From Flagellimonas pacifica (GTDB lineage: Bacteria; Bacteroidota; Bacteroidia; Flavobacteriales; Flavobacteriaceae): 64,000 nt of DNA. Positions 58,160 to 64,000 of the stretch are shown here, piece by piece; position 1 is the stretch's first letter; every line of letters starts with the position of its first letter. Location of the stretch: assembly GCF_900215465.1 (NCBI RefSeq), contig NZ_OBEH01000001.1, forward strand, positions 310,001 through 374,000. The letters are read 5' to 3'. The notes beneath the pieces are model-generated. The model searched no databases and was not told the DNA's origin. It saw nothing but the letters and a program-made list of their open reading frames with translations. Both the position numbers and the translations under genes were made by a program.

Positions 58160-60970
58160 TTATTTTTTGAACAGGTCATACTTTAATCCGAAGGTCAACC
58201 TTTTTTCATAAAATTCAACTTGTTGTGTTCTGTTTTCAACACCTTGATAATAACGCAACGGCTGATTGGTGATATTGTTCAAATCAGCATACAAACGCAA
58301 GTTTTTATTGATGGTAAATGAAGCATTCAAGTCTACAAAAAACTGCTTGTCATAATATCTGTCTTCAAAAGAATTCTCACCCAATTCATCAATATAAGCA
58401 TCTGAAAAATTGGTAGATAGACGAAGGCTGAACTTTTTATCCGCATAGCCCAATGAACCATTGAACATGTTTGGGGCTGTTCCTGGAAGATCTATATTCT
58501 CTCTAATTTCATCTCCATTTCTGATTCCATCAGTTGAAGAGGTAAGCATTGTATAATTTAAATAGATGCTCAAGTTTTTGGCAAACCCAGGGAGGAAATC
58601 CAATTGTCTTTGGAATGCCACTTCGGCACCAAAAATGGAAGCACTATCACCATTTAAAGGCTGGAACAGATCATACCCTGTGGCTGTATCCTCACTCAAT
58701 GATGTATAGATAAAATCTTTGATATCCTTATAGAATACCCCTCCAGATATGATTCCAACTGACTCAAAATAATGTTCTGCCACCAAATCAAAATTCATGG
58801 AGCGGGTTGGGTCCAATTCTGCATTTCCTGTTTCAATTTCCTCATCTTCATTGATCACATTTCTAAATGGAACCAAATCCACATAATTAGGCCTTGCAAT
58901 GGTGTTGGTCCAAGCAAAACGCAACACCGTTCGGTTGGTTGGGTCAAATTTAAAGTGGATTCCTGGAAGTACATTGGTATAGGAACTCTCATCACGAACT
59001 TCGTTAAAGCTCTCAAAATCTCCTTCATCATCAAAAATCACTTCATTGCCTAAACTATTGATTTTTGTATTTTCAAGCCTTACCCCAGCGAGTACAGATA
59101 GTTTTTCTGAAAGTTTTTGATTGGCCATAACATAACCCGCGTAAACTTTTTCATCCACATCAAAATTTCCTGCCAAGAATTCATCCTCTACTGAACTTTT
59201 ATCAAAGCTAGCTGCATTTGAAAAATCAAGTCTCCCCAAAAAAGCCGGATCAACAAACTCACCAGCAGCATATTGACCTCCGGCCAAGAAATCAGTTTTA
59301 GTATAGTCACTAACCTCTACATCAGCTAACGTGTCAAAACCACTAACAGGCTCCACTTCTATAAAGTCATTGTCCCTTTCCTTATTTTTTGATTTAAATC
59401 TTGCGCCAAATTTTATAGTTCCATCCCCTGCCCCAAATATATCAGCTGGTATTTGAAAATTTAAAAACGCATTAAAATCTTTTTCTTCAGTAAACTGGTT
59501 TTCTTCGGTAAATTCCTTAAGCTCAAAATTGGAGAGTGTTGCATCAGAGGCATTTGAAGGACTAAAAGAAGGGTACCTTGGGTTTCCTAAATTTGCATTA
59601 ATTCCAATGGCATCACCAATTTCATATTCGGCATAGCGTTCATTGGGTCTTTCTTCAGAAGCCATTGCATAAGAGGCCATCCAATCTACTTTTAAATTTC
59701 CAAGTAAATGGTTTCCTCCCAAGCTATAATTCTGCATACGTTGGTCTTCCAATCTTGTATTTTTGATTCGACCTCCAGGGATTCCACCTTTGGTCTGTCT
59801 TCGTATTTCACCTTCGTAACCAATGATATTCTCTGTACCATCGGCAAAAACTGGTTCCATTTTTCTGAAACGAAGACGAAATCTATTCTCACGATCATCA
59901 CGCCAGTTATACATTGTTTTTAGATAGATGGTATTGTTTGCATCAAAAGCATAATCCACATTGGCAGAAAAACTTCTGCGGATACGCTGAACCTGATAGG
60001 TTCTGATATCTGATTCTTCTACAAATGGATTTACCTCAATATCTTCTTCAGTCAATGGACTTTCCGCTTCATTGACCCATTCGGCCTCAACATTGTCTGA
60101 GCCAAAGTCCACATTGTTATAGGAGGTAGCAATCATCCAGCCAAACTTGCCATTTTTGGTACGATCCCCATATAAAAAACCAATATTGTATATAGGTTCA
60201 TCATTTATGAAACTCACGCCTGAACCCAGAGTTGTTGATAATCTAAAACTTTGTGGTGAGGAGCGTGTGATAAGATTGACAGACCCACCTAACGCATCAC
60301 CATCCATGTCTGGAGTAACCGCTTTATTCACCTCAATGGTCTGAATCATATCCGAAGGAATCAAATCCATCTGAACATTCCTATTATCTCCTTCTGCGGA
60401 TGGAATACGACTACCGTTAAGGGTTACAGAGTTCAGTTGTGGAGCAAGCCCACGGACAATAACATTTCTGGCCTCGCCTTGATCTACTTGCATTGTAATA
60501 CCAGGGATACGTTTTACCGCATCGCCTATATTTGCATCTGGGAATTTCCCTATTTGATCAGTGGATACTACATTGGTAATGTTTTGATTGGTCTTTTGGG
60601 TATTCAGCGCTTTTGCTTGACCGCTCAATCCATAAGCCGATACTTGTACCTCATCCAACTCCAAACTCTTAGGATTTAAATTGATTGACACAACCGTAGT
60701 TTCTCCACCTTTTATATTTATGTTTTGTTCTATGGTAGCATATCCTAAATAGGATATTTGAAGGGTATGGTCTCCGGTTGGAACATCTAGTATTGTAAAT
60801 TTTCCGTCAAAGTCGGTAATTGCTCCTTTGGACAATTCCGAGATTATAACGTTTGCCCCTGGAACATAGATTCCATTTTGATCAGATATGGTTCCTTGAA
60901 TATTACCTGTTTGGGCAAAAACAGATAATGGAAGAAAAATTAGGATAAAAAACTGTAAATATTTTTTCAT
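58160..60970 (-). CDS. TonB-dependent receptor (phytase-linked)
   Basis: 936 residues from the ATG at 60970 (MKKYLQFFILIFLPLSVFAQ signal peptide). Carboxypeptidase-like domain (TGNIQGTISDQNGIYVPGANVIISELSKGAITDFDGKFTILDVPTGDHTLQISYLGY), then a plug with DANIGDAVKRIPGITMQVDQGEARNVIVRGLAPQLNSVTLNGSRIPSA and a large barrel ending LTFGLKYDLFKK. This is the TonB receptor type often seen beside phosphatases or phytases. It should take up phosphorylated compounds; the substrate is inferred from the phytase next to it. Confidence 0.9.
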   Translation of the reverse strand: MKKYLQFFILIFLPLSVFAQTGNIQGTISDQNGIYVPGANVIISELSKGAITDFDGKFTILDVPTGDHTLQISYLGYATIEQNINIKGGETTVVSINLNPKSLELDEVQVSAYGLSGQAKALNTQKTNQNITNVVSTDQIGKFPDANIGDAVKRIPGITMQVDQGEARNVIVRGLAPQLNSVTLNGSRIPSAEGDNRNVQMDLIPSDMIQTIEVNKAVTPDMDGDALGGSVNLITRSSPQSFRLSTTLGSGVSFINDEPIYNIGFLYGDRTKNGKFGWMIATSYNNVDFGSDNVEAEWVNEAESPLTEEDIEVNPFVEESDIRTYQVQRIRRSFSANVDYAFDANNTIYLKTMYNWRDDRENRFRLRFRKMEPVFADGTENIIGYEGEIRRQTKGGIPGGRIKNTRLEDQRMQNYSLGGNHLLGNLKVDWMASYAMASEERPNERYAEYEIGDAIGINANLGNPRYPSFSPSNASDATLSNFELKEFTEENQFTEEKDFNAFLNFQIPADIFGAGDGTIKFGARFKSKNKERDNDFIEVEPVSGFDTLADVEVSDYTKTDFLAGGQYAAGEFVDPAFLGRLDFSNAASFDKSSVEDEFLAGNFDVDEKVYAGYVMANQKLSEKLSVLAGVRLENTKINSLGNEVIFDDEGDFESFNEVRDESSYTNVLPGIHFKFDPTNRTVLRFAWTNTIARPNYVDLVPFRNVINEDEEIETGNAELDPTRSMNFDLVAEHYFESVGIISGGVFYKDIKDFIYTSLSEDTATGYDLFQPLNGDSASIFGAEVAFQRQLDFLPGFAKNLSIYLNYTMLTSSTDGIRNGDEIRENIDLPGTAPNMFNGSLGYADKKFSLRLSTNFSDAYIDELGENSFEDRYYDKQFFVDLNASFTINKNLRLYADLNNITNQPLRYYQGVENRTQQVEFYEKRLTFGLKYDLFKK

Positions 60971-61104
60971 TTCTAAGTGGTTGTTATTTCGCCACAAAGA
61001 AATTATTATGTCTAAAAAAAGGAGTTAGCTAATTTTTAAGAATAAGTCATTTTTGATGTCTTTTTCAAAGCAGTTTAGAATAGCTTAACAATGAACTAAC
61101 AAAA

Positions 61105-61128
61105 AACCCCCACTAAAAAGTGAGGGTT
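61105..61128 (-). terminator. Terminator of the rplU-rpmA operon
   Basis: Arms AACCCCCACT (61105-61114) and AGTGAGGGTT (61119-61128), loop AAAA, one mismatch; followed by TTTTTTG on the minus strand. Confidence 0.88.
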
Positions 61129-61153
61129 CATCAATTTTTTATTGCTTAAGTCA

Positions 61154-61414
61154 TTAAGCTTCAAATGGGTCAATGGAAACAAATGATTTTCCACCAGCCT
61201 TCTTTTGAAACTTTACTATACCATCAACTTTGGCATGCAATGTATGGTCTTTTCCAAGGTAAACATTTTCACCAGGATTGTGTTTTGTTCCTCGCTGTCT
61301 AACAATAATGTTACCAGCTACCGCAGCTTGTCCACCAAAAATCTTAACACCAAGTCGTTTCGATTCTGATTCTCTACCGTTTTTTGAACTACCTACACCT
61401 TTCTTATGTGCCAT
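61154..61414 (-). CDS. rpmA: 50S ribosomal protein bL27
   Basis: 86 residues, [71 protein letters not shown], the complete bL27 pattern. The N-terminus starts AHKKG directly, without the cleavable extension of Firmicutes. It lies 22 bases downstream of rplU in the usual L21-L27 order. Confidence 0.98.
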   Translation of the reverse strand: MAHKKGVGSSKNGRESESKRLGVKIFGGQAAVAGNIIVRQRGTKHNPGENVYLGKDHTLHAKVDGIVKFQKKAGGKSFVSIDPFEA

Positions 61415-61436
61415 GATATTTAAATTTTAGTTCTTT

Positions 61437-61985
61437 CTATTTGTTTAAAGCCTCTATTAAATCAGCTTTCTTCATAGAGGAAATACCAGCAATTCCTTTT
61501 GCTTTTGCCATTTCCTTCAATTCAGCAACAGTTTTTCCGCTCAAATCCTCAGCTACCTTTTTTGGGGCTGCTTTCTTTGGAGCTTCTGCTTTCGCTTTTG
61601 CTGGAGCTGCTTTTTTAGGTTCAGCCGCTGGCTTTTCAGCTTTCGCTTTTGCCGGAGCTGCTTTCTTCGCTCCTTTGGCTACGATACCTTCAACAACAAT
61701 CTCAGTCAAATATTGTCTGTGACCATTCTTTACACGGTAACCTTTACGTCTTTTCTTTTTAAAGACGATTACTTTATCTCCTTTTAGGTGTTTTACTACT
61801 TTGGCCTCAACAGCCGCACCTTCTATGACCGGGGCGCCAATGGTAACGTTGCTTCCGTCATCCAAAAGAAAAACTTTGTCAAAAGTGACTTTTTTGCCTT
61901 CTTCCGTCTGTAAACGATGAACGTACACCTTCTGGTCTTTTGCAACTTTAAATTGCTGCCCTGCCATCTCTACAATTGCGTACAT
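61437..61985 (-). CDS. rplU: 50S ribosomal protein bL21 with C-terminal Rho-N-like extension
   Basis: 182 residues against about 103 in most bacteria. The core (1-104) is complete: MYAIVEMAGQQFKVAKDQKVYVHRLQTEEGKKVTFDKVFLL, ending KRRKGYRVKNGHRQYLTEIVVEGI. A Lys/Ala/Pro-rich linker (about 105-143) and a small helical domain TVAELKEMAKAKGIAGISSMKKADLIEAL (151-180) follow, which resembles the Rho N-terminal/SAP-type domains. This extension is common in Flavobacteriia. First gene of the operon with rpmA. Confidence 0.95.
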   Translation of the reverse strand: MYAIVEMAGQQFKVAKDQKVYVHRLQTEEGKKVTFDKVFLLDDGSNVTIGAPVIEGAAVEAKVVKHLKGDKVIVFKKKRRKGYRVKNGHRQYLTEIVVEGIVAKGAKKAAPAKAKAEKPAAEPKKAAPAKAKAEAPKKAAPKKVAEDLSGKTVAELKEMAKAKGIAGISSMKKADLIEALNK

Positions 61986-62034
61986 AATGCGTTAATTAGA
62001 TTAATTATTTTCGCTTTACTAAAATTAGCGGGTG

Positions 62035-62064
62035 CAAATATACTGCTAAATCCTTAATGCACAA
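62035..62064 (-). promoter_or_regulatory. Promoter of rplU-rpmA
   Basis: Minus strand TTG at 62064-62062, 19 bases, then TATATTTG at 62042-62035, a full match to the Bacteroidota -33/-7 pattern, about 50 bases before the rplU ATG. The best promoter match in the window. Confidence 0.68.
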
Positions 62065-62086
62065 GTATTATTGGGGCATTTGAAAC

Positions 62087-62533
62087 TTATTTTTTTAGAT
62101 TATTGGAGGTTTTGAAAAGTTGCATAAAAGATAATGTTAAAACCAAGGTGGTGGTAAAACCCATAATTGCCACGGTAAAAAAAACGATGGCTTCAAAATT
62201 ATGATAATCCTTTGCCCATACCTCAGAAAGTTCATCCAAGAAACCCGCATCCAGTTCGGTTGCATAAAATGCAAAGAAAATAGTGAACAACAAGGTAGCT
62301 ACAAATCCGGTTGTAATACCTGCCATAAAACCCTTACCGTAACCAAAATCCTTTCCCAACCTTAACTTGAAATACTTGATAGTCTCATAGATTCCAAAAC
62401 CAGTGATTACCCCATTGAACAAACTATAAAAAACATTGGTATGCTTTCCCATGAGGGACAAAATCAGGAAATAGGCTATAAGAACGGCACTGGTAACCAT
62501 ACCAAAACGAATGGGCAAGGATAAATTTTTCAT
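62087..62533 (-). CDS. DUF4199 membrane protein
   Basis: 148 residues with four membrane helices and the DUF4199 pattern (ITGFGIYETIKYFKLRLGKDFGYGKGFMAGITTGFVATLLF, FYATELDAGFLDEL). Widespread in Bacteroidota, function unknown. It lies upstream of rplU on the same strand and diverges from the M16 protease gene. Confidence 0.87.
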   Translation of the reverse strand: MKNLSLPIRFGMVTSAVLIAYFLILSLMGKHTNVFYSLFNGVITGFGIYETIKYFKLRLGKDFGYGKGFMAGITTGFVATLLFTIFFAFYATELDAGFLDELSEVWAKDYHNFEAIVFFTVAIMGFTTTLVLTLSFMQLFKTSNNLKK

Positions 62534-62707
62534 TTCGCTAAATTTATGGATGGATGTATAATTTACTGAATATTGACGAATTATGCTACAAATTCTTGTT
62601 AAAGACTTACCTTGTAATCTCTAGATTTTTTAATTTTTGTCCCCATTTAATGTAACATCAATTCAAAAATTGACACTAATCCTATTTATTAAACCATTAC
62701 AAAACAC

Positions 62708-64000
62708 ATGATCATGAAAAGATATTTGCTATCCATGCTTTTCATATGTGCAACGGGCTACTTTGCAAATGCCCAAGAAGTTGCTTTTGAAGAGTACAAT
62801 CTGGACAATGGGCTCCACGTAATTCTACATCAGGACAATACTGCTCCGGTTGTAACAACAGCTGTTATGTACCATGTAGGTTCCAAAGATGAAGATCCAG
62901 AAAAAACCGGTTTCGCCCATTTTTTTGAACATCTTTTGTTTGAGGGAACCAAGAATATTGAGCGCGGTGAATGGGACAAAATAGTCGCATCCAATGGCGG
63001 AAGTGGAAATGCAAACACCTTTCTGGACCGAACTTACTATTATGAAACATTTCCATCAAACAGTTTAGAAACTGGATTGTGGTTAGAGTCTGAAAGATTA
63101 CTTCACCCGATAATAGGCCAAGTTGGTGTAGATACCCAGAAAGAAGTTGTACAAGAAGAAAGAAGATTACGGGTTGACAACTCCCCTTATGGAGCTTTCT
63201 TTGAAGTATTACTTAAAAACTTATACAAAAAACATCCATATAGATGGGGTGTTATTGGCTCTTTGGATCATTTGGCCAGTGCAACTCTGGATGATTTTAA
63301 AAATTTCAATAAAACCTATTACGTACCTAACAATGCTGTTTTGGTAGTGGCCGGAGATATTGATGTCTCCAAAACAAAGAAAATGATCTCAGATTATTTT
63401 GGCCCAATACCTAGAGGAGCTGAAATAAATAGAACAAATGTGGTTGAAGATCCCATCAACAATACCATACAAACCACATATTATGATCCCAATATTCAAA
63501 TTCCCGCTATTTTATTGGCGTATAGAACTCCGGGGCAAGCCGAAAGAGATGCTTATGTAATAGACATGATCTCTACTTATTTAAGTGATGGAGAAAGCTC
63601 CAAACTATACAAGAAATTGGTTGATGAGAAAAAAATTGCCCTTCAGATATTTTCTGTCCCTATAAATGCCGAAGATTACAGTTCCTATGTTGTTGGAGGT
63701 CTTCCTGTGGGTGAAAATTCAATCAAGGATATCAAAAATGAGATTGATGCTGAAATATTGAAAATACAAACAGACCTTATCTCAGAAAAGGATTATCAGA
63801 AACTACAAAACAAATTCGAGAACAACTTTGTGAATGCCAATAGTAGTATAGCTGGAATTGCCAATTCTCTTGCTGAGAATTATATGTTGAGGGACAACAC
63901 CAATCTCATCAACACCCAAATTGACATATACCGCTCCATAACACGAGAAGAGATTAGGGAAGTTGCCAAAAAATACTTGAAGGTGAATCAAAGGGTGGAG
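62708..64000 (+). CDS. M16-family zinc protease, N-terminal part (runs off the window)
   Basis: 431 codons are present and the frame is open to the edge; a second ATG at 62714 is an equal start. Signal peptide KRYLLSMLFICATGYFANAQ. The inverted zinc motif HFFEHLLFEG (His69, Glu72, His73 counted from 62714) and the downstream ligand stretch EVVQEERRLR place it in M16 (insulinase/pitrilysin). PYRWGVIGSLDHLASATLDDFKNFNKTYYVPNNAVLVVAGDI is typical. A periplasmic peptidase; a second M16 subunit often follows in this group. Confidence 0.92.
   Translation, partial: MIMKRYLLSMLFICATGYFANAQEVAFEEYNLDNGLHVILHQDNTAPVVTTAVMYHVGSKDEDPEKTGFAHFFEHLLFEGTKNIERGEWDKIVASNGGSGNANTFLDRTYYYETFPSNSLETGLWLESERLLHPIIGQVGVDTQKEVVQEERRLRVDNSPYGAFFEVLLKNLYKKHPYRWGVIGSLDHLASATLDDFKNFNKTYYVPNNAVLVVAGDIDVSKTKKMISDYFGPIPRGAEINRTNVVEDPINNTIQTTYYDPNIQIPAILLAYRTPGQAERDAYVIDMISTYLSDGESSKLYKKLVDEKKIALQIFSVPINAEDYSSYVVGGLPVGENSIKDIKNEIDAEILKIQTDLISEKDYQKLQNKFENNFVNANSSIAGIANSLAENYMLRDNTNLINTQIDIYRSITREEIREVAKKYLKVNQRVE

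Noticed and set aside
60998-61104. Possible regulatory RNA before the phytase-linked receptor
   Set aside because: Only AT-rich spacer seen; no stems other than the rpmA terminator beyond it.
1-64000. CRISPR arrays, tRNA or rRNA genes, insertion sequences, prophage
   Set aside because: Looked for regular spaced repeats, T-loop-like GTTCRANNC stretches in cloverleaf context and transposase or integrase motifs; none supported.

Overview
The window looks like a chromosomal segment of a marine-type Flavobacteriaceae (Bacteroidota), close to the Muricauda/Allomuricauda group. Supporting signs are AT-rich DNA, four or so promoters with the Bacteroidota -7 box TAnnTTTG, weak Shine-Dalgarno signals, several TTG starts, SusC-like TonB-dependent receptors with carboxypeptidase-like N-terminal domains, a type IX secretion CHU_C/type B sorting domain, and many lineage-specific DUFs (DUF4296, DUF4271, DUF3098, DUF3127, DUF4301, DUF4199). 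I see no rRNA, tRNA, CRISPR array, prophage or insertion sequence. It is mostly conserved core genome with a few accessory patches.

Layout. 0-9 kb: the start of tyrS (cut by the edge), an NAD-dependent epimerase, a DUF4296 lipoprotein overlapping dihydroorotase, two glycosyltransferases, DUF4271, uroporphyrinogen-III synthase, PEP carboxykinase and DUF423. 9-18 kb: saccharopine dehydrogenase-like enzyme, REP-like repeats, an Lrp regulator, a zinc metallopeptidase, a SemiSWEET, leuS (carrying REP-like DNA inside its reading frame), a secreted T9SS protein and a UbiA prenyltransferase. 18-22.5 kb: an envelope/RNA cluster ftsX, DUF3098, uppP, a small membrane protein, truB and a TonB-like protein, facing a thioredoxin-like gene with a CRP-type palindrome in front. 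22.7-29 kb: a TetR-controlled exporter operon (TetR, ABC, HlyD, TolC, then YitT) whose ABC protein has lost most ATPase motifs and whose promoter region holds three phased operator-like sites. 29-36.5 kb: tag, aat, a short-chain fatty acid carrier, DUF3127, a histidine kinase, a zinc-ribbon protein, HIT, greA with an attenuator-like leader, a Rieske-like lipoprotein and a Gfo/Idh/MocA oxidoreductase.

36.6-47.7 kb: a TPP riboswitch drives a TonB-dependent receptor, so this is very probably an outer-membrane thiamine-compound transporter. A hybrid kinase and an NtrC-type regulator converge next to it. A PepSY-like secreted protein and a gene-poor stretch with two tandem promoter-like repeats and micro-ORFs follow. 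Then comes an operon of a phosphopantetheinyl transferase, a thiamine-binding protein, a PnuC-type transporter, a NadR-like kinase and DUF4301, suggesting vitamin (NR or thiamine) salvage. 47.7-64 kb: ahcY, a LytS/LytR-type pair divergent from a TonB receptor, a MarR regulator with a 46-bp palindromic operator divergent from a serine hydrolase plus a D-threonine aldolase-like enzyme, a TonB receptor plus beta-propeller phytase (phosphate from phytate), the rplU-rpmA ribosomal operon, DUF4199, and the start of an M16 zinc protease that runs off the right edge.

No single large undescribed system is obvious. The best leads are the degenerate ABC exporter with its operator array, the tandem repeat/micro-ORF units at 43.5-43.94 kb, the greA leader hairpin, the REP-like inserts within leuS, and the start codon sitting in a terminator-like loop at 36.53-36.57 kb.
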